A stretch of DNA of 64,000 bases from Mycobacterium stomatepiae (GCF_010731715.1 NZ_AP022587.1:1798001-1862000); one strand, 5' to 3'. Shown: positions 1 to 9,152, counted from the first letter of the stretch. Notes: a model not told the origin generated them from the letters alone. Numbers and translations: made by a program.

Positions 1-2
1 AG

Positions 3-137
3 GCCGATAAGCTTGCTGCCGCCTCTAAGCGCATCGCGCAGCTCGACGCCGAGCTGGTCTTGACCCGTCGACACCCAGTGGACTCGATCAACCGACGGTC
101 CACCGCAGCTTTTCCTAATGTCATTGTCGTTCAATGA
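3..137 (+). other. Tail of an unidentified reading frame cut by the window edge
   Basis: An open frame enters from the left edge and ends at TGA 135-137 after about 44 codons. Its first 20 or so residues are Ala/Leu/Lys/Arg-rich and helix-like (for example KRIAQLDAEL), resembling the small coiled-coil segment of IS3-type transposase OrfA proteins, but this is only a resemblance. M. tuberculosis has viuB and xerC on this side of dprA, and neither is visible here. The remainder of 1-343 holds no complete gene. It could equally be a non-coding open frame. Confidence 0.25.
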
Positions 138-202
138 TATTGAGCGCCGCTCGGCGCTGTTTTGCCGTGCGGAGGTGCGAGACCGCCACGTTCCCGCTGC
201 CA

Positions 203-280
203 AGGTTTGAAGCGCTGTTCGGTGTGATGGCCACAGTGCTGACTCCGACGGGCTTGCATCTGTCGGAAGACAAGACCCAC
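203..280 (+). pseudogene. Possible remnant of a group II intron reverse transcriptase
   Basis: One frame of this stretch encodes a segment containing TPTGLHLSEDKT, preceded by an amphipathic helix. Group II intron reverse transcriptase/maturases carry a very similar segment, of the form LxPMGLRLSxEKT, after the catalytic YADD box. No YADD box, maturase domain or intron RNA structure is visible, so at best about 26 codons survive. It lies just downstream of the dprA stop codon, at the synteny break. The match is short and could be chance. Confidence 0.35.
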
Positions 281-343
281 CGGAGCCGAACCGCTCCCGC
301 GCTGCCGAGGGCGCGCGGTCTTCCGTGGATGTGTTTCCCTGGG

Positions 344-1510
344 TCACGTAGCTCGCATCCGCACCTCCCCCGCTCGGTCGCGGGTGCGCACGATTCGCCA
401 GCACCCACCGTCACGCTCGGCCAACCCGGCCACCTCGAGAATCGCCAGCGGTCCGAGCACCTGCTCGGGCATCAGCCCGGAGCCGACCGCGATCTCGTCG
501 ACCGTTGCAGCGCCGCGACCGGGTAACGCCTCGTACACCTGACGTTCGGCCTCGCCCAGCCCGTCCAACGCCGTCGCGGGCCGAGGTTCTTCGACGGCGA
601 GTTCACCGATGCGGCCGACGAGTTCGACGATGTCGTCGGCCCGAGTGACCAGCTCGGCCCCGTTGCGCAACAGCACGTGACAACCCACCGACGCGGACGA
701 TGTGACCGGTCCGGGCACCGCGGCCACCATCCGGCCCAACGCCCGCGCCCAAGCCGCGGTGTTCGCGGCGCCGCTGCGCAGCCCCGCCTCCACCACCACG
801 GCGGCCCCCGCGAGTGCGGCGACCAGGCGATTGCGGGTCAGAAACCGGTGCCGAGCCGGGGTAAGTCCGGGCGGGTATTCGCTGATCAGCAGGCCGTGCT
901 GACCGATGCGGTGCAGCAGGGCGGAATGCCCTGCCGGATATGGGATATCGATCCCGCTGGCCAGCACCGCCACGGTGATTCCGTCGCTCGCCAGCGCCGC
1001 ACGATGGGCCACCCCGTCGATCCCGTAGGCGCCGCCGGAGACCACAGCGACGTCGCGCTCGGCCAGGCCCGCCGCCAGATCGGCGGCCACCTGCTCGCCG
1101 TAAGCGGTGGCGACGCGGGTGCCCACCACCGCGGCCGCGCGTTGGGTCACCTCGTCCAGGCGCGCGGGACCCAGCGCCCACAACACCAGCGGCGGCGCGC
1201 CGCGAGGCCTGGCCGCGGCACCGCCGAATGCCGAGAACGCGACCAGCGGCCACTCCGGGCAATCGGGGGTGATCAACCGTCCGCCGCGCCGGGCGAGCAA
1301 CTCGAGATCGGTTGCAGCGGAGTCTATTTCCCGCCTAGCCGCGGTGCTCCGCGCCAGCTCGTCACTGACCAGTCCGCGCCCGACCCGGTCGGCCGCCTCG
1401 ACCGGGCCGACGCGGCGCACCAGGGCGGCGAGTTCCGGGCACGGCGGCTCGGCCACTCGCGACAGGTACGCCCACGCCGGCCAGCTGGGATCGTCGAACA
1501 CCGCGGTCAT
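344..1510 (-). CDS. dprA: DNA-processing protein DprA
   Basis: DprA (Smf) is a cytoplasmic single-stranded-DNA-binding protein that loads RecA in transforming bacteria; its role in mycobacteria is unclear. The 388-residue product has the expected Rossmann-like DprA core: VVGTRVATAYG, VVSGGAYGIDG, SEYPPG and a TRNRLVAALAG segment followed by VVVEAGLRSGA. A C-terminal winged-helix region follows the core. The ATG at 1510-1508 overlaps the stop of the comM-like gene as ATGA, which decides the start over a longer upstream reading. Length matches the M. tuberculosis protein Rv2896c (about 389 aa). It is the last gene of a yraN-comM-dprA run. Confidence 0.93.
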   Translation of the reverse strand: MTAVFDDPSWPAWAYLSRVAEPPCPELAALVRRVGPVEAADRVGRGLVSDELARSTAARREIDSAATDLELLARRGGRLITPDCPEWPLVAFSAFGGAAARPRGAPPLVLWALGPARLDEVTQRAAAVVGTRVATAYGEQVAADLAAGLAERDVAVVSGGAYGIDGVAHRAALASDGITVAVLASGIDIPYPAGHSALLHRIGQHGLLISEYPPGLTPARHRFLTRNRLVAALAGAAVVVEAGLRSGAANTAAWARALGRMVAAVPGPVTSSASVGCHVLLRNGAELVTRADDIVELVGRIGELAVEEPRPATALDGLGEAERQVYEALPGRGAATVDEIAVGSGLMPEQVLGPLAILEVAGLAERDGGCWRIVRTRDRAGEVRMRAT

Positions 1511-3018
1511 CGTTGCGCTTCCAGCTGCCGGAAGCTCAGTGCGGCGGCCACCTCGTCGAGCCCGGGCACGCTCCGGCCGGCCAGGTCGGCCAGGCTCCAC
1601 GCGACGCGCAACGTGCGATCGAGTCCGCGGATGCTGAGCAGCCCGCGTTCCACCGCGAGGCGCAGCGGATCCATTGCCTTGCTGCCGGGCCGGAACTTTC
1701 GTCGCAACAGCGTTCCACTGACTTCGGCATTGGTGCTGATACCGTGTGGCCGCCAACGCTGCGCCGCCGTATCGCGGGCCTGGGCCACCCGCTGGCGCAC
1801 CTGCGCGGACGATTCGCCGTCGGCGACCGCGAACGCGCCGGTGCGCACCGCATGCATCTGCACCCGCAGGTCCACCCGATCCAGCAACGGACCCGACAGC
1901 TTGCCCAGATAGCGCCTTTTGGTTGCGGCCGGACACATGCAGTCCTGCGGATCGGCCGGCGCGCACGGGCACAGGTTGGCGGCCAGCACCAACTGGAACC
2001 GGGCCGGGTAGCAGGCCACCCCGTCGCGGCGTGCCAGACGAATCAAGCCGTCTTCCAACGGTGTTCGCAATGCCTCGAGCGCGCTGAGGCTGATCTCGGC
2101 GCATTCGTCGAGGAACAGCACTCCGCGATGCGCCCGGCTGACCGCGCCGGGGCGGGCCATTCCCGAGCCTCCGCCGACGAGTGCGGCAACGCTGGAACTG
2201 TGGTGGGGCGCCACGAACGGCGGCCGGGTGATCAGCGGCGTGTCCCCGGACAACAACCCGGCCACCGAATGAATCGCAGTGACCTCCAGCGCCTCACTGT
2301 CGGTCAGGCGGGGCAGCAATCCCGGAAGACGCTGCGCGAGCATGGTTTTGCCGATGCCCGGCGGCCCGGTCAGCATCAGGTGATGCGCCCCGGCGGCGGC
2401 GACCTCGACCGCGAAACGTGCCTGCGCCTGCCCCACGACGTCGGCCAGATCACCCGCCGGCTCCGGGTCTGTCGCAGCCGGGCTGATCCGCTCGTCCAAC
2501 CGGACCGACCCACCGAGCCAGCCCTGCAGTTGTCTTAGCGTGCGCACGCCCCAGACGTCGATCCCGTCGATCAGGCTGGCCTCGGCCAGGTTGTCCACCG
2601 GGACGACGACGGTGGGCCAGCCCTCACGTTTGGCGGCCAGCACCGCGGGCAGCACCCCGCGCACCGGCCGCACCCGGCCGTCCAACGACAGCTCGCCCAG
2701 CAACACCGCCTTCTCCAGGCGTTCCCACGGATTCTTGCGCTGTGCCGAGAGCACGGCCGCTGCCAGCGCGATGTCGTAGACCGAGCCCATTTTCGGCAGC
2801 GTCGCCGGAGACAGCGCGAGCGTGAGTCTGGCCTGCGGCCAGTCGTTTCCGCAGTTGGTCACCGCCGCCCGCACCCGATCGCGCGACTCCTGCAACGCGG
2901 CGTCGGGCAGTCCGACGAGGTGGACACCGGGTAGCCCCGAGGTGATATCGGCCTCGATCTCCACGATGTGACCGTCGAGTCCGCGCACCGCGACTGAGAA
3001 CGCGCGACCCAGCGCCAT
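1507..3018 (-). CDS. YifB/ComM family Mg-chelatase-like AAA ATPase
   Basis: This 503-residue protein has an N-terminal ChlI-like fold, a central AAA+ module with Walker A GPPGIGKT and Walker B GVLFLDECAEI, and a C-terminal Mg-chelatase domain that includes a Cys-rich CPCAPADPQDCMCP insert. The family includes ComM, a hexameric helicase that promotes branch migration during natural transformation in Gram-negative bacteria. The role in mycobacteria (Rv2897c) is not established. The ATG at 3018 overlaps the yraN stop (TGATG), and the 3' end overlaps dprA by four bases, so the three genes are probably translationally coupled. All nucleotide-binding motifs look intact. Confidence 0.92.
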   Translation of the reverse strand: MALGRAFSVAVRGLDGHIVEIEADITSGLPGVHLVGLPDAALQESRDRVRAAVTNCGNDWPQARLTLALSPATLPKMGSVYDIALAAAVLSAQRKNPWERLEKAVLLGELSLDGRVRPVRGVLPAVLAAKREGWPTVVVPVDNLAEASLIDGIDVWGVRTLRQLQGWLGGSVRLDERISPAATDPEPAGDLADVVGQAQARFAVEVAAAGAHHLMLTGPPGIGKTMLAQRLPGLLPRLTDSEALEVTAIHSVAGLLSGDTPLITRPPFVAPHHSSSVAALVGGGSGMARPGAVSRAHRGVLFLDECAEISLSALEALRTPLEDGLIRLARRDGVACYPARFQLVLAANLCPCAPADPQDCMCPAATKRRYLGKLSGPLLDRVDLRVQMHAVRTGAFAVADGESSAQVRQRVAQARDTAAQRWRPHGISTNAEVSGTLLRRKFRPGSKAMDPLRLAVERGLLSIRGLDRTLRVAWSLADLAGRSVPGLDEVAAALSFRQLEAQR

Positions 3019-3413
3019 CAGCCGATCCCCTGCAGGTGCGAGATCTCCGGCATGCGCCGGCGCCCGATACGGACGCCGATCACATCGATGCGGACCGCCG
3101 CCCAGCGCCCGTCCTGAGCGGCCAGCCAGAGCCCCGCCAGCCGGCGCAGCCGCCGGACCTTGCGGGGCGTGACGGCTTGCGCCAGGCCCCCATACCCGTC
3201 CCCGGTACGCGTCTTGACCTCGACGAACACCACCGTGCGGGTGACGTCGTCGGCGGCGATCACGTCGAGTTCGCCGTAGCGGGAGCGCCAATTGCGGTCC
3301 ACGATGCGCAGCCCCATCCGCGCCAGGTATGCCACGGCGTGGGCCTCACCCAGCGCTCCCAGCTCGATGCGGGTCATCCTCTTTTCGGCCTCGGAGGCCC
3401 TTGCGGTCGTCAT
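3018..3413 (-). CDS. UPF0102 YraN family nuclease-fold protein
   Basis: This small 131-residue protein belongs to the YraN/UPF0102 family, which shares the PD-(D/E)xK fold of Holliday-junction resolvases. The signature is visible as RYGELDVIA followed by VVFVEVKTRTGDGYGG, with the E-D-ExK acidic/lysine set intact. Its biochemical role is unknown. The start chosen is the ATG giving MTTARASEAEK, which matches the N-terminus of Rv2898c; an upstream in-frame codon would add 16 unrelated residues. It heads the yraN-comM-dprA run, which fits a nucleic-acid processing function. Confidence 0.88.
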   Translation of the reverse strand: MTTARASEAEKRMTRIELGALGEAHAVAYLARMGLRIVDRNWRSRYGELDVIAADDVTRTVVFVEVKTRTGDGYGGLAQAVTPRKVRRLRRLAGLWLAAQDGRWAAVRIDVIGVRIGRRRMPEISHLQGIG

Positions 3414-3484
3414 GCGACCAACCTGCCCACCCGGCCCGACATGACCCGCCGCGACGGGCACCCGACGGCCACCGCAGGGGTCGG

Positions 3485-3511
3485 TTATTCACAGGCGGAT
3501 TTCTATCCACA
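3485..3511 (+). promoter_or_regulatory. Two DnaA-box-like 9-mers, 18 bp apart
   Basis: TTATTCACA (3485-3493) and CTATCCACA (3503-3511) each differ from the consensus DnaA box TTATCCACA by one base, and they lie in the same orientation, 18 bp apart. They sit in the 144-bp gap between fdhD and yraN on the upstream side of yraN. They could let DnaA or replication timing influence the yraN-comM-dprA transcript. Two near-matches in a short gap may also be chance. Confidence 0.35.
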
Positions 3512-3557
3512 GCCACCGACGAAGCACCCTGCACTGCAGCGCTATTCGAAATCGAAA

Positions 3558-4379
3558 CTAGGTGATCCGGTCCGCGCGGCTGTACACGTTCATCGAGTCG
3601 GCACGCAGGAACGCGACCAGCGTGAGCCCGGACTCGTCGGCCAGCGACACCGCCAGTGACGACGGTGCGGACACCGCGGCCAGCACCGGAATCCCCGCCA
3701 ACACCGCCTTCTGGGTGATCTCGAACGACGCCCGGCCGCTAACCAACAGCACCGCACCCGTCAGCGGTATCCGCTCGTGCTCGACCGCCCACCCGACCAC
3801 CTTGTCGACGGCGTTGTGCCGACCGATGTCCTCGCGGACCACCAGCATCGTGCCGTCGGCGTCGAACAGCGCCGCTGCGTGCAGTCCGCCGGTGCTGTCG
3901 AAAACCTTTTGGGCGCTGCGCAGTTGGCCGGGCATCGCCTTGAGTGTGGCGGATGTCACGGTGACGGGATCGTCGCCCGCCGAGAAGCGGCTGATCACCC
4001 GGACGGCGTCCAGCGACGCCTTGCCGCAGACCCCGCACGAGGAAGTGGTGTAGAAGTTGCGGGTGACGTCGAGGCCGGGTGGTTTCACCCCGGGGGCCAG
4101 CGTCACGTCCAGCACGTTGTAGGTGTTGGCGTCGCCCTCGCCGCGGCCGCCGCAGTAGCGGATGGTCTGCACCTCGTCGCGGCGCACGATCACGCCCTCG
4201 GTGAGCAGAAAGCCTTGTGCGAGTTCAATATCCGAGCCGGGGGTCCGCATCGTCACGGTGACCGGCGTGCCGTTGACCCGGATCTCCAGCGGCTCCTCCA
4301 CGGCCAGCGTTTCGGGCCGGGTGACCGCCTGACCCGCGTTGAGGTGCGTCGCGCGGCGGCGCGCGGTTACGTTCCCCAC
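3558..4379 (-). CDS. fdhD: FdhD, sulfur carrier protein for formate dehydrogenase
   Basis: FdhD transfers sulfur from the cysteine desulfurase IscS to the Mo-bisMGD cofactor of formate dehydrogenase. The 273-residue product has the redox CGVCGK motif within [10 protein letters not shown], plus [21 protein letters not shown] and GRASFE, all typical of the family. The GTG start at 4379 is chosen because GAGGTGAT lies just upstream at ribosome-binding distance; an earlier start would add about 36 residues of low-complexity sequence. In M. tuberculosis the neighbour is an FdhF-like oxidoreductase (Rv2900c). Here that gene is missing from the window and a divergent GAF-ANTAR gene occupies the site. 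Confidence 0.92.
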   Translation of the reverse strand: MGNVTARRRATHLNAGQAVTRPETLAVEEPLEIRVNGTPVTVTMRTPGSDIELAQGFLLTEGVIVRRDEVQTIRYCGGRGEGDANTYNVLDVTLAPGVKPPGLDVTRNFYTTSSCGVCGKASLDAVRVISRFSAGDDPVTVTSATLKAMPGQLRSAQKVFDSTGGLHAAALFDADGTMLVVREDIGRHNAVDKVVGWAVEHERIPLTGAVLLVSGRASFEITQKAVLAGIPVLAAVSAPSSLAVSLADESGLTLVAFLRADSMNVYSRADRIT

Positions 4380-4615
4380 GGCTATATCACCTCGGCCGAA
4401 GGCTGAAACGAACCCTGAAACCTCACCAAGCCAAACTACATTGGCACGCGGCCCGGCGGGCCAACACGCCGTCTGACGTGCGGCCATTCGGGCACCGGTC
4501 GGTCCCGAGTGCTCTAGGGTCGATTTGGCTCGTCGGTTGGACGAGCATGGGTAACACAGCGGTTAAGGGTTGCGTCGGCGGCACGCCGTACGACACAGCC
4601 GGAATGAGGCACCAC

Positions 4616-5379
4616 ATGGCAGATGAACCACAAGGCGACGCGTCGATGCCGGGCGGCGAGAAAGCCGATCCAGCGACGGTTTTCGCGGCCCTCGCCGAGA
4701 TCATTTATCAGGGCTCGGACGTCACGGAGATGTACGCGGCCATCTGCGTCGCCGCGACATTGACCGTGCGCGGCTGTGACCACGCCAGCCTGTTGGTGCT
4801 CGACGGCGATCGCTATGTCACCGTCGGCGCCAGCGATGCGCTCGCCAAGAAGATCGATCAGATGGAGCTGGACGCCGGCGACGGCCCCTGCCTGGATGCC
4901 ATCGAAGAGGAGACCCCCAGATCGACACCGACCTGACGACGCCGTCGCATTGGCCCAAGCTGGCGGCCCGGCTGCTCGCGGAGACTCCGGTGCGCGGAGC
5001 CATGGGGTTTCGGCTGCTGGTCAACAAGCGCAAGGGCGCCGCGCTTAACCTGTTCAGCGACACCCCCAACAGTTTCGACGAGGAGTCGGCGGGAACGGCG
5101 GCGGTGCTGGCCTCATTCGCCAGCGTGGCCATCAACGCGGTAGCGAAGGGCGAGGATGCCGCCAGCCTGCGCCGGGGGCTGCTGAGCAACCGCGAAATCG
5201 GCAAGGCCGTCGGGATGCTGATGCTGCTGCACGGCCTGACCGAAGACGAGGCGTTCGACCTGCTGCGCCGGCACTCCCAGGCCATGAACATCAAGCTGGC
5301 CGACGTCGCGCGCGAGGTCATCGAGCGTCGCGGCGGCCTGCCGCCCGACGGTGAGACCGAACTTCCGTCCGGGAAATGA
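4616..5379 (+). pseudogene. GAF-ANTAR regulator, frameshifted
   Basis: Two adjacent frames together spell one protein of about 254 residues. An N-terminal GAF-like sensor (containing DHASLLVLDGDRYVTV and DAGDGPCLDAI) is followed by a C-terminal ANTAR domain (LLSNREIGKAVGMLM, then DVAREVI). ANTAR proteins bind paired hairpins in RNA and act as antiterminators. The frame breaks at a run of five C at 4914-4918, where six would restore it: the first frame stops at 4936 and the second continues to 5379. The start ATG at 4616 has GAGG six bases upstream. Because the lesion is in a homopolymer, a sequencing error or phase variation is possible. The gene ends one base before the converging DUF2469 stop. 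Confidence 0.8.
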
Positions 5380-5380
5380 C

Positions 5381-5686
5381 CTATTCGGGGAGCCGCAGTT
5401 CGGGCTTCTCGACCTCTTCGATGTTGACGTCTTTGAAGGTGACCACCCGCACCTGCTTGACGAACCTGGCCGGCCGGTACATGTCCCACACCCAGGCGTC
5501 GGACAGCCGCAGCTCGAAGTAGACCTCGCCGTCGGCGTTGCGCGGCACCATTTCGACGCTGTTGGCCAGGTAGAAGCGTCGTTCGGTTTCCACGACGTAG
5601 CTGAACTGGCCGACGATGTCTTTGTATTCGCGGTAGAGCGAGAGCTCCATCTCGGTTTCGTACTTTTCGAGATCTTCGGCACTCAT
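5381..5686 (-). CDS. DUF2469 family conserved actinobacterial protein
   Basis: This is a 101-residue acidic cytoplasmic protein almost identical, as recalled, to M. tuberculosis Rv2901c. It starts MSAEDLEKYETEMELSLYRE and carries the conserved FVVETERRF-type and DAWVWDMYRP segments, here read as SYVVETERRFYLANS and DAWVWDMYRP. The family (DUF2469) is confined to Actinobacteria and has no assigned function. It is invariably close to rnhB and lepB, suggesting a housekeeping role. The start matches the family N-terminus; an upstream in-frame start would add 28 unrelated residues. Confidence 0.9.
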   Translation of the reverse strand: MSAEDLEKYETEMELSLYREYKDIVGQFSYVVETERRFYLANSVEMVPRNADGEVYFELRLSDAWVWDMYRPARFVKQVRVVTFKDVNIEEVEKPELRLPE

Positions 5687-5776
5687 CTGCTCAAACGTCC
5701 TTTTCCCTGCCCGTTTTCCTGACTCCCCGTTCGCGACAGCATGGTCGCCGGGCGAGCAGTCCGCTCCCATCTTTCC

Positions 5777-6508
5777 TCACGAGGGTTCGCCACGCTCGCC
5801 CGGAGGGTCCGGTTTGCATTCGGCCACCACCCGTGCGCCGGAGCCGTCCCCGGATACCGAGGCCACGCGCCGGACGTTGATGAACGAATAGCGGTGCTCG
5901 GCGCAGGGCCCGAGCCGGCTCAGCGCCGAACTGTGCGCCGCCGTGGTGTAGCCCTTGTGGTCGGCGAAGCCATAGCCGGGATGATCGGCGTCCATCGCGA
6001 CCATCAGCCGGTCGCGGCTGACCTTGGCCAGCACGCTGGCGGCGGCGATGCAGGCCGCGGCCGCGTCCCCACCGACCACCGGCAGCGACGGCATCGGCAG
6101 CCCCGGCACCCGAAAGCCGTCACTTAGCACGTAGCCGGGCCGCACCGACAGACCGGCCACCGCGCGCCGCATGCCTTCGATGTTGGCGACGTGCACCCCG
6201 CGCCGGTCGACTTCGGTCGACGGGATGAACACGACGTGATACGCCACCGCGTAGCGGCAGATCAGCGGGAACAGCTTCTCTCGCACCTTCTCGGTGAGCT
6301 TCTTCGAATCATCAAGGGCAGCAAGGCTTTCCAGGCGATTAGGCCCCAGGACACAGGCCGCCACCACCAGCGGGCCCGCGCAGGCGCCGCGGCCGACCTC
6401 GTCCACCCCGGCCACCGGACCCAGGCCGCTGCGATGCAGCGCGGATTCCAGGGTGCGCAGTCCTGTCGATTTGCGGATCACCGTCCGCGGCGGCCAGGTG
6501 GTGGCCAT
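5777..6508 (-). CDS. rnhB: Ribonuclease HII
   Basis: RNase HII removes ribonucleotides misincorporated in DNA and RNA-DNA hybrids. The 243-residue protein has the catalytic DE pair in [15 protein letters not shown] (Asp36, Glu37), the DDSKKL motif, a further acidic LSDG loop and the family's ADHKGY segment near the C-terminus. The ATG at 6508 lies two bases after the lepB stop, so the two genes are probably cotranscribed. The C-terminal tail ([14 protein letters not shown]) is short and variable in the family. Confidence 0.93.
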   Translation of the reverse strand: MATTWPPRTVIRKSTGLRTLESALHRSGLGPVAGVDEVGRGACAGPLVVAACVLGPNRLESLAALDDSKKLTEKVREKLFPLICRYAVAYHVVFIPSTEVDRRGVHVANIEGMRRAVAGLSVRPGYVLSDGFRVPGLPMPSLPVVGGDAAAACIAAASVLAKVSRDRLMVAMDADHPGYGFADHKGYTTAAHSSALSRLGPCAEHRYSFINVRRVASVSGDGSGARVVAECKPDPPGERGEPS

Positions 6509-6510
6509 GG

Positions 6511-7425
6511 CTACTGGCCTTGCTGTGGGTTCACCGAACCCACGCCACCCCATCGCGTCGGCGGCCAGACGATGAACCTGGCCTTGCCGATGACGTTGTC
6601 GACCGGCACCGTCCCCGAGCTCGGATCGCCGGTGCACAGAATGCCTTTGAGCGCGTCGGTCGGGGTGCTGGTGCAGTGGGCGCGCGAGTCCGCCGAATGG
6701 GTGCGGTTGTCACCCATCACCCACAACCGTCCGTCCGGGACGGTGACCGGCCCGAACTCACTGCCCAGGCACGGGTACACCGCCGGGTCGGCCATCATCG
6801 TGGCCGGCTTCAGGTACGGCTCCTTGAGCGGCTTGCCGTCGACCGTCAGCCCGGTGTCGGCTCGGCACTGCACGGTCTGCCCGCCGACCGCGATAACCCG
6901 CTTCACCAGATCGTTCTCGTCCGGGGGCACGAATCCGATGAACGACAGCCCGTTCTGGACCCAGCGCAGCGCGGTGTTGGTGGAACGGATCGACTTGTAT
7001 CCGGTATTCCAGTTCGGCGGGCCCTTGAAGACGATGACGTCGCCGGGATGCGGCGAGCCGAAGCGGTAGGTGAGCTTGTCGACCATGATCCGGTCGCCCA
7101 CACAACCCGAACAGCCGTGCAACGTGGGCTCCATCGACTCCGACGGAATCAGGTACGGACGGGCGACGAACGTCAACATGACGTAGTAGAGGACGATCGC
7201 GGTCACCGCCAGAATCGTCAGCTCGCGCAGCGCCGACTTCTTCTTGGGTTCCGGCTCGTCGGACGCTTCCGGGTCGGACTCCCCGGCGTCGGGTTCGGAC
7301 GGGGCGCCGGGCTCGTCGGCTTCGGCCCCTCCGGTCAAGGGCACGTCCGGGGCGCGAGTGGAGACCTTCGGCTCCGACTGACCAGCCTCGGGCGGGGGCT
7401 CGGGTGAGTCCGTGGAATCCGTCAC
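6511..7425 (-). CDS. lepB: Signal peptidase I
   Basis: Type I signal peptidase cleaves signal peptides from secreted preproteins at the outer face of the cytoplasmic membrane. The 304-residue protein has a long acidic, Pro-rich cytoplasmic N-terminus (about residues 1-62), one transmembrane helix (about 66-87), and the catalytic Ser97 in PSESMEPTL and Lys175 in [11 protein letters not shown]. The conserved [11 protein letters not shown] box follows. The start is GTG at 7425. It lies downstream of rplS and directly upstream of rnhB. Confidence 0.95.
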   Translation of the reverse strand: MTDSTDSPEPPPEAGQSEPKVSTRAPDVPLTGGAEADEPGAPSEPDAGESDPEASDEPEPKKKSALRELTILAVTAIVLYYVMLTFVARPYLIPSESMEPTLHGCSGCVGDRIMVDKLTYRFGSPHPGDVIVFKGPPNWNTGYKSIRSTNTALRWVQNGLSFIGFVPPDENDLVKRVIAVGGQTVQCRADTGLTVDGKPLKEPYLKPATMMADPAVYPCLGSEFGPVTVPDGRLWVMGDNRTHSADSRAHCTSTPTDALKGILCTGDPSSGTVPVDNVIGKARFIVWPPTRWGGVGSVNPQQGQ

Positions 7426-7503
7426 GAGATCAGAGTATCCAGCGCGTTGAGGGTGTCGCTAAAGCGTCTGGGCGTGCCGCACCGACCGCCGAGACGCGCG
7501 CAG

Positions 7504-7845
7504 TCAGCGCTTTTCCTTGATCTTGGCCTTCTTGCCGCGGAGTTCGCGCAGGTAGTAGAGCTTGGCGCGGCGGACGTCGCCACGGGTCACCACCTCGATG
7601 TGGTCGATGGTCGGCGAGTGCACCGGGAAGGTCCGCTCGACGCCGACGCCGTAGCTCTCCTTGCGCACCGTGAAGGTCTCGCGGATGCCACCGCCCTGCC
7701 GGCGGATCACCACACCCTTGAACACCTGGATACGCTCCTTGGCGCCCTCGATGACCTTGACATGCACGTTGATGGTGTCGCCCGGGCTGAAGGCCGGGAT
7801 GTCGTCGCGCAGCGACGCCTGATCGACGAAGTCCAGCCTGTTCAT
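7504..7845 (-). CDS. rplS: 50S ribosomal protein L19
   Basis: bL19 sits at the interface between the 50S and 30S subunits. The 113-residue product is full length and carries hallmark L19 segments: [32 protein letters not shown] and [13 protein letters not shown], ending in the basic KAKIKEKR tail. It leads the rplS-lepB-rnhB transcript. The 5' leader contains a perfect hairpin about 27 bases before the start codon. Confidence 0.97.
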   Translation of the reverse strand: MNRLDFVDQASLRDDIPAFSPGDTINVHVKVIEGAKERIQVFKGVVIRRQGGGIRETFTVRKESYGVGVERTFPVHSPTIDHIEVVTRGDVRRAKLYYLRELRGKKAKIKEKR

Positions 7846-8189
7846 GCGAGTGACACTTCCTTGAGGTCGCGGCGTGCGGCAACTGCCCGCACGCAGGGGT
7901 GGTCGTTAAGCCGATTTCGGGCTTTGGGTGGTATCTCGCAGCAGGCAAGAGGCGGCCCGGCCTGCCGGCAGCCGCTGGAGACAACTGATCAATTGTGCCA
8001 GACACCCGGCGTGCATTGAAAATCACAGGTAAACCCCGCGGTTCATGGCGCGCCGTAGGCGCTGGTGAATGGTACATATAGCTGGGGTCAAAACACGCTA
8101 GTCACTACCCGAACTCGAAGACGCCCGGGCAGATTGCGGTACGGCCGCCCAGATGCAGGTTGACGTCAGAGAACTTGGGAGAAGAACAG
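7846..8189. other. Divergent intergenic region between rplS and lppW
   Basis: This 344-bp stretch holds no convincing gene. It must contain the promoter and leader of rplS (reading left) and the promoter of lppW (reading right). A perfect hairpin lies at 7872-7894. An AT-rich patch with a TATAGC-like hexamer near 8075 could be a -10 element for lppW, but no clear -35 partner is visible. Confidence 0.5.
7872..7894 (-). promoter_or_regulatory. Perfect hairpin in the rplS leader
   Basis: GCGTGCGG (7872-7879) pairs with CCGCACGC (7887-7894) across a seven-base loop. In the rplS mRNA this stem would lie about 27 bases before the start codon, a suitable position for attenuation or autogenous control by L19. 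This role is inferred only from position; no T-run follows the stem on the minus strand. Confidence 0.4.
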
Positions 8190-9152
8190 ATGCGGGTACG
8201 CCCCCACAACGCACTCGCCGCCTTCGCGGCGGTGACGCTGGTGCTGGCGGGGTGCGACGAGGCACGGCTCGCGGAAAAACCCCAGACGAAGGTATCCAGC
8301 ACGTCCGCGGACACGCCCGATCACCAGCCGCAACTCATTCAGCTGCTGCTGGACACCGTCGACACGCCCGGTTTGGCCGCGGCGCCGCAGGTAGTGCAGA
8401 CCTCATTCGGCGGGCTGCAGGCACGCATTCAGCAGGCGACCGACCAGGCCGCCGCCGCCGGGGCCACGCTCTCGGTGGGCATTCTGGACCGCAAGACCCA
8501 CGAGCTGATCTCCAACGGCAACACCCAGATCATCGGCACGGCGTCGGTGGCCAAGCTGTTCATCGCCGACGATCTGCTGCTGCAAGAAGCCCAGGGCAAG
8601 ACCACGCTGTCCCCCGACGATCGTCAGGCACTTGACCTGATGCTGCAGTCGTCCGACGACGGCGCCGCGGAGCGGTTCTGGGGTCAGGATGGTGGTGACA
8701 ACATCATCACGCAGGTGGCGAACCGCTACGGGCTGACGTCGACCACCCCGCCGTCCGACGGGCGCTGGTGGAACACGATGAGCTCGCTGACCGACCTGAT
8801 CCGCTATTACGACGAGCTGCTCGACGGCACCGGCGGTCTCTCCGAGGACCGGGCCAAGGTCATCGTCAACGACCTGGCCCGCTCCACCCCGACCGGAATC
8901 GACGGGTACCCGCAGCGGTTCGGCATTCCCGACGGTCTGTTCGCGGAGCCGGTGGCCGTCAAGCAGGGCTGGATGTGCTGCATCGGCACCGAGTGGATGC
9001 ATCTGTCGACCGGCGTGGTGGGATCGGACCGCCGCTACATCGTGGTCGTCGAGTCGCTGCAGTCCTCCGACGACACGACGGCACGCGACACGATCACCCG
9101 GGCCGTCAAGACGATGTTCCCCAACGGCCGAATCGGCTCCAACTCCGTCTAG
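8190..9152 (+). CDS. lppW: LppW, serine-hydrolase-like lipoprotein
   Basis: This exported lipoprotein of 320 residues has an N-terminal signal ending in the lipobox LVLAGC. It matches Rv2905 in length and sequence as recalled. The C-terminal two thirds resemble the penicillin-binding/beta-lactamase-like fold, with GTASVAKLF in the position of an SxxK motif (Ser-Val-Ala-Lys) and [12 protein letters not shown] after it. Whether it is catalytic is unknown. The ATG at 8190 gives a proper signal peptide and has GGGAGAAGA upstream. The gene converges on trmD, and their stop codons interlock. Confidence 0.9.
   Translation: MRVRPHNALAAFAAVTLVLAGCDEARLAEKPQTKVSSTSADTPDHQPQLIQLLLDTVDTPGLAAAPQVVQTSFGGLQARIQQATDQAAAAGATLSVGILDRKTHELISNGNTQIIGTASVAKLFIADDLLLQEAQGKTTLSPDDRQALDLMLQSSDDGAAERFWGQDGGDNIITQVANRYGLTSTTPPSDGRWWNTMSSLTDLIRYYDELLDGTGGLSEDRAKVIVNDLARSTPTGIDGYPQRFGIPDGLFAEPVAVKQGWMCCIGTEWMHLSTGVVGSDRRYIVVVESLQSSDDTTARDTITRAVKTMFPNGRIGSNSV

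Noticed and set aside
344..2104. A longer dprA reading starting at 2104
   Set aside because: The first 198 codons lie inside the comM-like gene and are low-complexity; the family begins at 1510.
3485..3511. The DnaA-box-like pair taken as a replication origin
   Set aside because: Only two boxes, no AT-rich unwinding region and no dnaA/dnaN neighbours.
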